Shown here: positions 9,129 through 19,145 of the stretch, in pieces
Position numbering within the stretch: position 1 is the first letter of the stretch
How the letters are laid out: the number at the start of each line of letters is the position of its first letter
Source: Bacteroidota bacterium
GTDB lineage: Bacteria; Bacteroidota; Bacteroidia; Bacteroidales; VadinHA17
Direction of reading: 5' to 3'
DNA: 64,000 nucleotides
Assembly: GCA_029564935.1 (NCBI GenBank)
Contig: JAKQPD010000058.1
Span: forward strand, 1 to 64,000
Program-made: the position numbers and the translations under genes
The notes under the pieces: generated by a model
What the model was told of the DNA's origin: nothing
The model's input: only the letters and a program-made list of their open reading frames with translations
The model's database searches: none

Positions 9129-10823
9129 TTAGTTTCTGTCGTATACCTTAAAGCGTTTCTTCCTGTCAAATCCACGATGCCCGTTTTTAGCAGTCTTTTC
9201 CTGCGCTACTTCAACAGCAACCTTACGTTTCATGAATCTGGAGTTGTTCAGTGCTCCCATAAGATCATCGGCATGACCGGCTTCAACCTCAAAGAAGGAA
9301 AAACTTTTAAGCAGGTCAATCTTCCCGATAGGAATTTTTCTTCCCCTTGTATTTGTATTAACAAGGTCAATAAGCTGTTCGGGATAAAAGCCATCGGATT
9401 TTCCAAGATTGATGAAAAGCCTCGTATACTTACCTGCTGATTTAAATTCCTTCTTATCTCTGAATGATTTCCGCGGGTTCTCTTCCCTGTCGGATACCTT
9501 TTCGATGATCTCCTCTCCATTCCTGTAAGCTCCAAGGAGCCTTTCAAATTCAAGTGATATGACTTTTTTAAGGAGATCTTCCTTATTCAGTCCCCCGAGT
9601 TTCATTTCAATCTCAGGCAGGATTTTATCAATCTCGTGATGATCAGTGTTTGCTGTTTCAAGCTTGTTTACCCAGTTAAAAAGTTGTGCTTTACAGATTT
9701 CACTTCCTGTCGGGACCTGCATTTTCTTAAAAGGTTTCCTGATAAGTTTCTCTATCTTGAAGAGATTCTGTTTCTCTCTGAGATGAATTATTGAAACAGA
9801 TTTGCCTGTTTTCCCGGCTCTACCTGTACGGCCGCACCTGTGAGTATAAATTTCCGTATCATCGGGAAGGCTGAAATTGATAACATGGGTAAGATCATCA
9901 ACATCCAGTCCCCTTGCCGCAACATCCGTTGCTACAAGCAGATTAAGATTTCTCTGCCTGAATTTCTGCATTACCGAGTCGCGCTGTGCCTGTGACAGAT
10001 CGCCATGAAGAGAATCAGCATTATAACCGTCATTTATAAGCATCGATGCCACTTCCTGGGTTTCCCTTCTGGTCCTGCAAAAAACTATCCCGTAGATATC
10101 AGGTTCGTAATCGGCTATACGCTTCAGAACATTATATTTATCCCTGGCATGTACAAGATAATATTCATGGCTTACATTCTCGGCTGATGAATTTTTCACT
10201 CCTACAGTTACTTCAACAGGATCGTTCATATATTTTCTTGCGATCGATGCAATTTCTGAAGACATTGTAGCGGAGAAAAGAAGGGTTCTCCTGTCTTCAG
10301 GAACTTCTTCAAGAATCTCATTTATATTGTCGAGGAATCCCATATTCAGCATTTCATCGGCTTCATCAAGGATCACTGTAGTTACATCCGACAGATGTGC
10401 TGCGCGTCTTTTAATAAGATCGATAAGCCTTCCCGGTGTGGCAACGATTATATGTACTCCTTTCTTAAGGCTTCTTATCTGGTTTTCAATACTTGATCCG
10501 CCATATACAGCCAGTATATTCAGATTGCCCGTATATCTTGCATAATCATTGAGATCACCGGTGATCTGCATACAAAGCTCCCTTGTAGGGCAGAGAATAA
10601 GGGCCTGGGTATTATTTATTTCTGTATCTGTCGCTTGTACGAGAGGCAATCCGAAAGCGGCTGTTTTTCCTGTTCCTGTCTGTGCAAGCGCTATAATATC
10701 AGCATCATCTTCCAGCATAAGGGGGATCACTTTTTCCTGAACCGGCATGGGTTGTTCAAATCCAAGTTCCTGAATTGCTTTCAGGACAGCGGGAGTAAAT
10801 CCCATTTCATTAAAATTTGTCAT
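9129..10823 (-). CDS. DEAD-box ATP-dependent RNA helicase
   Basis: AQTGTGKTAAF, PTRELCMQ, VILDEADEMLNMGF, SATM, HRCGRTGRAGKTG motifs; basic C-terminus. Confidence 0.95.
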   Translation of the reverse strand: MTNFNEMGFTPAVLKAIQELGFEQPMPVQEKVIPLMLEDDADIIALAQTGTGKTAAFGLPLVQATDTEINNTQALILCPTRELCMQITGDLNDYARYTGNLNILAVYGGSSIENQIRSLKKGVHIIVATPGRLIDLIKRRAAHLSDVTTVILDEADEMLNMGFLDNINEILEEVPEDRRTLLFSATMSSEIASIARKYMNDPVEVTVGVKNSSAENVSHEYYLVHARDKYNVLKRIADYEPDIYGIVFCRTRRETQEVASMLINDGYNADSLHGDLSQAQRDSVMQKFRQRNLNLLVATDVAARGLDVDDLTHVINFSLPDDTEIYTHRCGRTGRAGKTGKSVSIIHLREKQNLFKIEKLIRKPFKKMQVPTGSEICKAQLFNWVNKLETANTDHHEIDKILPEIEMKLGGLNKEDLLKKVISLEFERLLGAYRNGEEIIEKVSDREENPRKSFRDKKEFKSAGKYTRLFINLGKSDGFYPEQLIDLVNTNTRGRKIPIGKIDLLKSFSFFEVEAGHADDLMGALNNSRFMKRKVAVEVAQEKTAKNGHRGFDRKKRFKVYDRN

Positions 10824-10977
10824 TAAATGTTTTATAATGTGATCCCGGGAGCGATTGTTTAAATATCCCGGCTGAAATGAATTCAAATGCAGACTGGATT
10901 AATTGCGTTACAACGCTGTAAGGAAACCACTTTGTTAATAAGGGCGCAAATATAGTCAAATTATTCTGACTGCAAAC

Positions 10978-11433
10978 TTATTCCTTGAAGAGCTTTACCT
11001 TCAGGGCTGACGGGCCTTTAGGCCCTTTTGTAAGTTCAAAAGTGACTATATTGTTCTCGGTTATCGGTTCAAGAAGGCTGTTTGCATGTACAAAGATCCG
11101 CTGGTTTGATTCCATCTCGCGGATGAAGCCATACCCTTTTGAATCATTAAAGAAAATAACGATTCCCTTCCTGACGTAATCCGGGACAGATTCAGGGCTG
11201 TTCTTATTAACAGTAAGTTCGATACTTTCAGCATCCACAACTGTTTTTTTATCAGGATCGGGAGGTGTTGAGGTTATAACCCCGAATTCATTTACATAGG
11301 CTATCATATCGTCGAAGCTGTTCTTTTTCCCTTCGCTTTTCTTTTTTGCACGCTTTTGTTCTTTTTCTTTTCTCTTCTTCTCTTTCCTTGTTCTTACTTC
11401 TTTTTTGCCGAATGTCTCCTGCGATCTGCCCAT
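10978..11433 (-). CDS. cold-shock-domain protein with basic N-terminal extension
   Basis: KGIVIFFNDSKGYGFIRE...IFVHANSL; Lys/Glu-rich N-terminus. Confidence 0.9.
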   Translation of the reverse strand: MGRSQETFGKKEVRTRKEKKRKEKEQKRAKKKSEGKKNSFDDMIAYVNEFGVITSTPPDPDKKTVVDAESIELTVNKNSPESVPDYVRKGIVIFFNDSKGYGFIREMESNQRIFVHANSLLEPITENNIVTFELTKGPKGPSALKVKLFKE

Positions 11434-11617
11434 ATAATTGATTTATAGTGTTACAATTTAAGAATTTTTACCAGCAGGGAAATGATGGTGTGCATGAAAA
11501 ACTAACCGGGAAACTGATTAGAAGATGAATGCGCAAAATCGCGAAGCCGGGTTTTGCGTAAAGGTACAACAAAATCCCGTCATTACCTATTCCCATTGTT
11601 TTCGTCCGGCTGTTCAA

Positions 11618-12058
11618 TTACCGGAAATATTTTCTGTCTGCCGACCATTTTCCCCCGCCATGAATAAGAAGAAAAACAAGCAGAAGAGTAAGGGCAAAAT
11701 CGGTTGTATATTCATGCAGGAATGCCCAGATTCCACTCGTTTCTATTATCGGGATTTTTGTTTCGAAAAAGGCAGTTATCATAACGATGAGTAATGGTAT
11801 GGATGCCAGCCTGGTGATTAATCCGGTTAAGACCAGTGTTCCGCAAAGGATTTCAATTCCACCGGTAAAGTATGCCCAGAAGAAAGGATGGGAGAAACCG
11901 ATCTCGGTGAAGCGGCCTGGACCCATCCATTGTGCCTGTTTATATTTCAGGATACCTTCTGAAATGAAAATCAGTCCTGCAATTATCCTGATTATGATCA
12001 TTTTACTGTCATCTCCGGTTCCCAGGATCTTCGTTTTTAAGCTGCTGACCGTTTTCAT
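11618..12058 (-). CDS. DoxX family membrane protein
   Basis: RIIAGLIFISEGILKYK, GGIEILCGTLVLTGLITRLA; 4 TM-like segments. Confidence 0.85.
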   Translation of the reverse strand: MKTVSSLKTKILGTGDDSKMIIIRIIAGLIFISEGILKYKQAQWMGPGRFTEIGFSHPFFWAYFTGGIEILCGTLVLTGLITRLASIPLLIVMITAFFETKIPIIETSGIWAFLHEYTTDFALTLLLVFLLIHGGGKWSADRKYFR

Positions 12059-12181
12059 GACTTTTTAGTCTTATATTAACAATAAACAACCTGATCAGAG
12101 AATTGTTTATTGATCCCGGACTAAAATGATCCTATGGGTGATATGCCGTGAGTTTTAAACCTGAATGAGGCCGGAAGATCC

Positions 12182-13951
12182 TTACTTTGTAAACTGAAGT
12201 TCGGTAAGGCTTTTATATAATCCGTTACCGTTTGACATCAGTTCATTATGTGTTCCCTGTTCGACGATCCTTCCCTGATCGATCACAATTATCTTATCGG
12301 CATTACGGACAGTTGACAGCCGGTGTGCGATTACAAGTGACGTTCTTCCCCTGAGCAGCTTGTCCAGGGCTTCCTGGACCAGTCTTTCGGACTCGGAATC
12401 GAGTGAAGAAGTGGCTTCATCGAGAATGAGGATGACCGGATCTTTGAGCATTGCCCGGGCTATAGCGATTCGCTGTCTCTGTCCGCCTGAGAGCTGTACC
12501 CCTCGTTCTCCGACGACAGTATCAAGCTTATCGGGGAAGGACCGGATAAAATCCCAGGCATTTGCCCTTGTGGCAGCGTTGATTATTTCATCTTCGGAGG
12601 CGCCTGGTTTACCGTATGCTATATTCTCACGGATAGTACCGCCGAACAGGAAAACATCCTGCATGACTATAGCCATCTGGGATCTGACAGCCGTAACGGG
12701 AAAATCGCGGCTGCTACGTCCGTCAAAAAGGATATTGCCTCTTTCAGGCTCATAGAATTTGAGCAGAAGAGATGCAATTGTTGATTTTCCTGCACCGCTC
12801 GGACCAACGATTGCTACTTCCTGTCCCCGTTCAATACTGAAGGATACATCCTGCAAAACTGTAAGTTCAGGTCGTGAGGGATAACGAAATTCAACGTTTT
12901 CGAAAGTAATCTGTCCGCGCAGTGTAAATTCTGGAGGTGCAACATAGTCCCCGTCTATCTTTTCGGTCGGCTCATCCATAAGAAGCAGCAGATTCTCCGC
13001 TGCCCCTATGGTCCTCTGAAGCCTTGTATAAACTCCGGCCATCCCTGCTATGTTCCCTGCAATGAATCCCGAATAAATAACAAAGGAAAACAGCTGTCCG
13101 GATTCCATTTCCCCTTTTGAGATAAGAATTGCACCTCTCCAGATAACGAGCCCCATCGCTATGAAGAATCCGAGGATAACAAAAGAAACGGCAGCCTGGT
13201 ATTTGCCTCCTTTTATTCCCGTAGTGGCTACCTCATCTGTCTTTTTACGGTAACGGCCTATCTCAAAATATTCATTTGTAAATGCTTTTACATTCTGGAT
13301 TCCCTGAAGTGTTTCCTCAACAATAGTGTTTGATTCGGCAACATGAGATTGTGCCTTTTTGGAATATCTGCGGATAGCCCGTCCGAAGAAAAAAGCAAAA
13401 AGTGCCATTGGAGGAACTATCGCAAGCATGAAAAGTGTAAGCTTGTGAGAGGTTAACATCATAATTGTTATACCTCCGGTTATTATAAGAACCTGGGAGA
13501 GCAGGTCGGCAAGTGTTTCGGTTATTGAATGCTGAAGGATGGATACATCAGAAGATATACGGCTGTTCAGTTCGCCAACCCTCCTTTCGGCAAAAAATGA
13601 CATTGGCAGCCTGATAAGATGATTGTATACATGCTGTCTGATAGAAGCAAGTGTCTTCTCGGTCACATAAACGAAAATCCTGGTACGCAGATAGGAGAAT
13701 ATAGCCTGAGTGACAACAATTATCAGTAATATAATTCCAATACGGCTGATCTCACCGGGGACGCTTCCTTTGTTGGCAATATCAACCATGGTCCCGAGAT
13801 ATTTCGGGAACATCAGACTTGCTGCGCTTGATATGAGCAGGAAGAACAGCCCTGCCATGAATATCCAGCGATAAGGCCTGAGAAACCTGTAAAGTTTCAT
13901 AAGCTCCCGCAATCCCGACGAACTGTTATTCCCGGACTTTCCCATCATCAA
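12182..13951 (-). CDS. ABC transporter permease/ATP-binding fusion (MsbA/multidrug type)
   Basis: TM domain plus VGPSGAGKST, LSGGQRQRIAIARAMLKDPVILILDEATSSLD. Confidence 0.95.
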   Translation of the reverse strand: MMMGKSGNNSSSGLRELMKLYRFLRPYRWIFMAGLFFLLISSAASLMFPKYLGTMVDIANKGSVPGEISRIGIILLIIVVTQAIFSYLRTRIFVYVTEKTLASIRQHVYNHLIRLPMSFFAERRVGELNSRISSDVSILQHSITETLADLLSQVLIITGGITIMMLTSHKLTLFMLAIVPPMALFAFFFGRAIRRYSKKAQSHVAESNTIVEETLQGIQNVKAFTNEYFEIGRYRKKTDEVATTGIKGGKYQAAVSFVILGFFIAMGLVIWRGAILISKGEMESGQLFSFVIYSGFIAGNIAGMAGVYTRLQRTIGAAENLLLLMDEPTEKIDGDYVAPPEFTLRGQITFENVEFRYPSRPELTVLQDVSFSIERGQEVAIVGPSGAGKSTIASLLLKFYEPERGNILFDGRSSRDFPVTAVRSQMAIVMQDVFLFGGTIRENIAYGKPGASEDEIINAATRANAWDFIRSFPDKLDTVVGERGVQLSGGQRQRIAIARAMLKDPVILILDEATSSLDSESERLVQEALDKLLRGRTSLVIAHRLSTVRNADKIIVIDQGRIVEQGTHNELMSNGNGLYKSLTELQFTK

Positions 13952-14009
13952 TTTGTTGAATTACGGCTGCAACATTCATTGCCAGACAATAAAAATATCC
14001 GGCAGCTTG

Positions 14010-14459
14010 TTATCCGAGGAGCTGTTTTACCTTTACAGAGATATCTTTCCCATCTGCTTTTCCGGCAAGTTCTTTGGTTGCTACCCCCATCACCTTACCC
14101 ATTTCCGCCAGGGATTTTGCACCGGTTCTTTCAATTATCGCTTTTACGATCCGGGTAAGCTCTTCATCACTCAGACGCGCAGGAAGGTATTTTTCAAGAA
14201 CATCTGCTTCGATGGTCTCCTTTTCGGAAAGATCCTGCCTGTTGTTTTCTTTGTATATGGCAGCAGATTCCCTTCTCTGCTTCACCAGTTTCTGAATGAT
14301 CTTTAGCTCCTCTTCACCGGATAATACCGAATCCGTACCTTTTTCCGATTTCGCGAGAAGAAATGCTGTTTTTGCAGCTCTTATTGCCTCAAGAGCAACC
14401 TTATCATTTCCTTTCATTGCCTTTATCAGATCGGCGGCAATTTGTTCTGTAAGTGACAT
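14010..14459 (-). CDS. GatB/YqeY domain-containing protein
   Basis: MSLTEQIAADLIKAMKGNDKVALEAIRAAKTA; MGKVMGVATKELAGKADGKDISVKVKQLL. Confidence 0.9.
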   Translation of the reverse strand: MSLTEQIAADLIKAMKGNDKVALEAIRAAKTAFLLAKSEKGTDSVLSGEEELKIIQKLVKQRRESAAIYKENNRQDLSEKETIEADVLEKYLPARLSDEELTRIVKAIIERTGAKSLAEMGKVMGVATKELAGKADGKDISVKVKQLLG

Positions 14460-14722
14460 TGTAATCTGTATTAATAATTTTTCTGTATAATCGTTCAAAG
14501 ATATAAAACAGTATCTATTCCTGTTATTATTATAAAGTGTAATTGTTTTTACGACCAATGTATATAGTCGTTGATCCCGTAAAATTATCGGCTACAATTC
14601 ATTACAATAAATTTTAAAAATCCCATTAATACCCGGTTTTTTATGTCCGCGGATTCATGTATTTTTTTAAACAACTAATCGGGGAATTTCCTATATTGCA
14701 TTTATTCGCTGCATTAACATTT

Positions 14723-15601
14723 ATGGATTCTCTTTACAGGAACAAATTCAGAACCGGTTCTGCCCGGTGTCGTGGATATGATTATACATCTCCAGGCAGA
14801 TATTTCATAACCATTTGTACCAGGAACAGAATCCCGTATTTCGGTAAGATCGAAAACGGTAAAATGATTTTATCAGCATCAGGAGTAATTGCTGAGAGAT
14901 ATTGGAGGGAAATACCAAAACATTTTCCTTTTGTTGATTTGGATGTATTTATAATTATGCCTGATCATATGCATGGAATAATTATAATAAATCGCCGTCC
15001 CCCATCAACAAAAAATCCCGGGAAATTAATTTCTGGTTTCGATGGTGCCATTGGTGTTAACGGTGCGGGTAATGTTGGCGGTGCGGTTAACGTTGATGGT
15101 ACGGTCGGGTTTGACGGTACGGGCGTGGTTGACGGGACGGGTGTGGTTGATGGGGGCGGGATGGTTGATGGGACCGGTATGGTTGACGTGGACGGTATGG
15201 TTGATGGGACGGGTATGGTTGACGTGGACGGGATGGTTGACGGGACGGGTGTGGTTGACGTAGAGACGCCCAATTTGGGCGTCTCTACCGGGAATTCCAA
15301 TGAACCATCCCAATTCCCCGTTTCGTATATTCCATCCACACCGGTTATTTTACCGGTAATGGGCGTTACAAATACCATACCGGCACCACATGCGGATTCA
15401 AAAAATCAATATTGGAAATCACAATCCGTCGGTTCGATAATAAATCAATATAAGAGGATCTGTACAATTAAAATCAGATCTGAGGGTTATGATTTCGAAT
15501 GGCAGGCACGGTTTTATGATCGCATCATCAGGGCGGGAAAAGAATATTCGGCAATTCGTAAATATATTATTATGAATCCAATGAAATGGAACCGGCAATA
15601 A
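14723..15601 (+). CDS. REP-associated tyrosine transposase (RAYT, Y1/IS200-like) with internal low-complexity insert
   Basis: RCRGYDYTSPGRYFITICTRNR, HUH-type MPDHMHGIIII, C-terminal FEWQARFYDRIIR...YIIMNPMKW; the two halves are separated by a GTGVVD-repeat stretch and an in-frame palindrome; start at Met 14723 preferred. Confidence 0.88.
   Translation: MDSLYRNKFRTGSARCRGYDYTSPGRYFITICTRNRIPYFGKIENGKMILSASGVIAERYWREIPKHFPFVDLDVFIIMPDHMHGIIIINRRPPSTKNPGKLISGFDGAIGVNGAGNVGGAVNVDGTVGFDGTGVVDGTGVVDGGGMVDGTGMVDVDGMVDGTGMVDVDGMVDGTGVVDVETPNLGVSTGNSNEPSQFPVSYIPSTPVILPVMGVTNTIPAPHADSKNQYWKSQSVGSIINQYKRICTIKIRSEGYDFEWQARFYDRIIRAGKEYSAIRKYIIMNPMKWNRQ
15041..15259 (+). repeat. 18-bp coding minisatellite inside the RAYT ORF
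   Basis: Units such as GGGACGGGTGTGGTTGAC (GTGVVD) and GTGGACGGTATGGTTGAT (VDGMVD); 36-bp higher-order unit GTGMVDVDGMVD present twice. Confidence 0.9.
15260..15288. repeat. REP-like palindrome inside the RAYT coding region
   Basis: GTAGAGACGCCCAATTTGGGCGTCTCTAC, perfect palindrome around one central base; in-frame translation VETPNLGVST. Confidence 0.9.
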
Positions 15602-15632
15602 ATAAAACGACCATGTGTAATTTGTTTTGATC

Positions 15633-15817
15633 GTAGAGACGCCCAATTTGGGCGTCTCTGTATAAATACCGGAATTATCGTAACAATGAGACGCCCAATT
15701 TGGGCGTCTCTGTATAAATACCGGAATTGTCGTAACAATGAGACGCCCAAATTGGGCGTCTCTACGTTAATATGGGAATTATCGTAACAATGAGACGCCC
15801 AAATTGGGCGTCTCTAC
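15633..15817. repeat. array of four REP palindromes downstream of the RAYT, exact 52-bp period
   Basis: GAGACGCCCAATTTGGGCGTCTC or its centre-swapped form starts at 15636, 15688, 15740 and 15792; conserved spacer ...CCGGAATTATCGTAACAAT. Confidence 0.95.
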
Positions 15818-15963
15818 GGATTACGGAAATGCCGGATTTATCGTAACCTCACCAACCAGGATAATTTTTAACAAATTTTTAAGAAATTTTTTTTTAACAT
15901 GTTTATATTCAAATTTATATTTGCCATTCGTGATAAACACCATTAAAATCAGGAGGACTTATT

Positions 15964-17115
15964 ATGTCAGATTCTGCGAAATTAAGAGGAATATTATTTA
16001 TCCTGCTGACAGTAATATTTGCATTTGATTGTAATGCAGCTGCCACAGCAGACAGTGTAACGTTATTCACCCCCTACACCCGGATCACTGTACCTCCCGG
16101 GGAATCAATAAATTACAGTGTGGATGTGATTAATAACAGCAAAGATCTCCGGAACATGGAAATTACGGTTTCAGGGATACCCAGAAGCTGGAATTATACC
16201 CTTACCTCGGGGAGTTACAAGGTTGGCCAGATAGCAATAATGGGAGGCCAGAAGCAAACTCTTTCCTTAAAGGTGGATGTACCTCTGAATGTTAACAAAG
16301 GAAGTTACAGATTCACTGTTTCAGCCGGAGCCGAAACCTCACTTCCGCTGGTCGTTGTGGTGTCGGAGCAGGGTACTTTCGAGACCGAATTCACCACAAA
16401 GCAGTCGAATATGCAGGGTCATTCTGCATCGACTTTTACATTTACCGCGGAATTGCGGAACAGGACTGCAGAAAAGCAACTATATGCATTCAGGACCAAT
16501 GCCCCGAGGGGATGGAATGTTATCTTCAAACCGAATTATAACCAGGCCACCTCTGTGGAGATAGAGCCGGCCGGGACTGTTAATGTCACAATTGAGATTA
16601 AACCTCCTGTAAACATACAGGCCGGGACATACCAGATACCGGTTGTTGCCGGGACCAATGCAACATCTGCATCGCTGAACCTCGAGGTTGTGATAACCGG
16701 ATCGTTCAATATGGAGCTCACCACACCGACAGGTTTGTTAAGCACCGATATTACTGCCGGAGACGAGAGAAGGATTGAGCTTATGGTAAGAAATACCGGA
16801 TCATCCGGTCTGTCGGATGTGGAACTGACCTACTCGGCGCCTGTAAACTGGGATGTTGTATTTGATCCTAAAAAGATCGACAGGATTGAAGCAGGGAACA
16901 ATGCCACTGTTTTTGCAACGATAAAAGCTGACAGGAAGGCTATTGCCGGCGATTATGTGACTAATCTTGAGGCAAAGACACCTGAAGTGGCCGCCAAGGC
17001 AACATTCAGGATATCCGTCAAAACACCGATGCTTCTTGGCTGGATCGGAATATTTATAATTCTTGCTGCTCTTGGAAGCGTATATTATCTGTTCCGGAAA
17101 TACGGAAGGAGGTAA
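15964..17115 (+). CDS. NEW3/CARDB-like repeat protein with signal peptide and C-terminal TM
   Basis: Repeated Ig-like segments with LELRNTGSS-type motifs; C-terminal LLGWIGIFIILAALGSVYYLFRKYGRR; next to ABC genes. Confidence 0.8.
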   Translation: MSDSAKLRGILFILLTVIFAFDCNAAATADSVTLFTPYTRITVPPGESINYSVDVINNSKDLRNMEITVSGIPRSWNYTLTSGSYKVGQIAIMGGQKQTLSLKVDVPLNVNKGSYRFTVSAGAETSLPLVVVVSEQGTFETEFTTKQSNMQGHSASTFTFTAELRNRTAEKQLYAFRTNAPRGWNVIFKPNYNQATSVEIEPAGTVNVTIEIKPPVNIQAGTYQIPVVAGTNATSASLNLEVVITGSFNMELTTPTGLLSTDITAGDERRIELMVRNTGSSGLSDVELTYSAPVNWDVVFDPKKIDRIEAGNNATVFATIKADRKAIAGDYVTNLEAKTPEVAAKATFRISVKTPMLLGWIGIFIILAALGSVYYLFRKYGRR

Positions 17116-17117
17116 AC

Positions 17118-18092
17118 GTGGCTGAGAATATCATTGAACTTACTGATCTTACAAAGCAGTACGGATCGTTTACGGCTGTCGATCATCTTAACCTGAAGAT
17201 AGGCAGAGGAGAGATCTTTGGCCTTCTGGGTCCGAACGGCGCCGGAAAGACAACCACCATACTGATGATGCTGGGGCTTACTGATCCGACTTCGGGAACC
17301 GTCAGAGTTTGCGGTATTGACTCAACAACCCATCCTGTCGAGGTTAAAAGAAGGGTAGGGTACCTGCCTGAGAATGTCGGATTCTATGATGATCTGACAG
17401 GCCTCCAGAATCTTGTTTTTACTGGCCGGCTGAATAACCTGTCAGGAAGAGCGGCTACCGAAAAAGCCACAGAGCTCCTTGAAAAGGTCGGCATGTCGGA
17501 GAATTCAAATAAAAAGACAATAAAATATTCCCGTGGTATGCTGCAACGACTGGGTCTTGCAGACGTACTGATAAAAGATCCCGAGATAATCATTCTCGAC
17601 GAACCTACTCTTGGCATCGATCCCTCGGGTGTAAGGGAGTTTATGGACCTTATCGTATCTCTTAGCCGGGAACAGGGTATCACGGTATTATTCTGTTCGC
17701 ATCACCTTCACCAGGTACAACAGGTATGCGACCGTGTGGGGATATTTGTAAAAGGCAGGCTTATCGCTGAAGGAAATATCGGAACTTTGTCGGGGAACCT
17801 TTTTGCCGGCAGCCCATATATAATAGAAGTCGGCCTTGACAGTATTCCCGGGAATATATCAGGGCAGTTTTCCGAAGAAAATATGAGAGAACTTTTGAAA
17901 GATATTGAAGGGATCACAAAGGTCGAGAATAAGAACGGAAGGTTCATGATCGAATCTTTACGTAATTCAACCTCAGTAATCTCAAGGCGGATCGTTGAGG
18001 CTGGCGGAGGGTTGAATTTCCTGAACAAAAAAGAATACGGGCTTGATGATATTTACTACCGTTATTTTGAAGGAGGAGAAGGCCATGATTAG
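17118..18092 (+). CDS. ABC transporter ATP-binding protein
   Basis: GLLGPNGAGKTTTILMMLGL, YSRGMLQRLGLADVLIKDPEIIILDEPTLGIDP. Confidence 0.95.
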   Translation: MAENIIELTDLTKQYGSFTAVDHLNLKIGRGEIFGLLGPNGAGKTTTILMMLGLTDPTSGTVRVCGIDSTTHPVEVKRRVGYLPENVGFYDDLTGLQNLVFTGRLNNLSGRAATEKATELLEKVGMSENSNKKTIKYSRGMLQRLGLADVLIKDPEIIILDEPTLGIDPSGVREFMDLIVSLSREQGITVLFCSHHLHQVQQVCDRVGIFVKGRLIAEGNIGTLSGNLFAGSPYIIEVGLDSIPGNISGQFSEENMRELLKDIEGITKVENKNGRFMIESLRNSTSVISRRIVEAGGGLNFLNKKEYGLDDIYYRYFEGGEGHD

Positions 18093-19125
18093 TACGGTAA
18101 CAGGTAAAAAGAAGACAGGATTTTCAGGATTCATTTCGAATCTTCTCATAAGGAAGAAACTTGGAACCGATGATGAAGTTGTACATCCTTTCAGGGTGAT
18201 CGTTTATAAGGAGATATCGGATCAGGTAAGCAGCTGGCGCTTCATAATACTGCTTATCATCATCGCACTTACATGTTTTGGTTCATTGTACACAGCACTT
18301 ACCAATATAGGAAGTGCGGTTAAACCGAATGATCCGGAGGGAACGTTTTTATTCCTAAAGCTCTATACAATTTCTGACGGAACCCTTCCATCCTTTTTTG
18401 TTTTTATAAGTTTTCTGGGCCCGCTTCTGGGAATAAGTCTGGGTTTTGATACGGTTAATTCAGAGCAGACCCGGGGTACTCTAAGCAGACTGATGTCACA
18501 GCCGATCCATCGTGATTATCTTATAAATGCAAAGTTCCTTGCAGCTCTTACTGTGATCAGTGTGCTTCTCTTTGCTCTCGGTTTTCTGGTGATGGGGCTT
18601 GGTATGATAATGACAGGACTGCCGCCCGCGCCGGAAGAATTCTGGCGGGTAGTGTTTTTTATTCTGGTGAGTATTATTTATGTTGCATTCTGGCTGAATC
18701 TGGCTATTCTCTTTTCTGTTGCCTTCCGTCAGCCTGCAACCTCGGCTCTGGCATGTATTGCAGTCTGGCTGTTCCTTACGGTTTTCTATAACATTATAGT
18801 AAATCTGATCGCCAAAGCTATTGCTCCTTCTGAGATGGCAACCACACATCAAGTATTCCGTTACCAGGAGATTATACTGACCCTGATGAGGATACTTCCT
18901 GGAGAGCTTTATACGGATGCAACAACTACCCTCCTTATGCCTTCGGTCAGGAGTCTCGGTCCGCTCACAATGGAGCAGATAGTAGGAACTATACCGGGTC
19001 CGCTTCCGCTTGGACAGAGCCTGTTGCTTGTATGGCCGCAGCTTACAGGACTTATCGCAGCTACTGTGCTCTGTTTCGTAATATCTTATATGTCGTTTAT
19101 GAGAAGGGAGATACGGTCGAGATAA
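18085..19125 (+). CDS. ABC transporter permease
   Basis: Multi-TM; FDTVNSEQTRGTLSRLMSQPIHRDYLINAKF; start ATG 18085 overlaps the ATPase stop. Confidence 0.9.
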   Translation: MISTVTGKKKTGFSGFISNLLIRKKLGTDDEVVHPFRVIVYKEISDQVSSWRFIILLIIIALTCFGSLYTALTNIGSAVKPNDPEGTFLFLKLYTISDGTLPSFFVFISFLGPLLGISLGFDTVNSEQTRGTLSRLMSQPIHRDYLINAKFLAALTVISVLLFALGFLVMGLGMIMTGLPPAPEEFWRVVFFILVSIIYVAFWLNLAILFSVAFRQPATSALACIAVWLFLTVFYNIIVNLIAKAIAPSEMATTHQVFRYQEIILTLMRILPGELYTDATTTLLMPSVRSLGPLTMEQIVGTIPGPLPLGQSLLLVWPQLTGLIAATVLCFVISYMSFMRREIRSR

Positions 19126-19145
19126 TCTTCGTAACCGCTTTACTG

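Noticed and set aside
14965-15378. 137-aa minus-strand Pro/Ser/Thr-rich ORF (VPSTIPSTSTIPVPST)
   Set aside because: Antisense of the RAYT minisatellite; the plus-strand frame has clear RAYT motifs at both ends.
15633-15817. CRISPR-like array (regular 52-bp period of ~23-29-bp repeats)
   Set aside because: Spacers are near-identical, repeats are perfect palindromes, no cas genes are nearby, and a RAYT gene lies upstream; this is a REP array.
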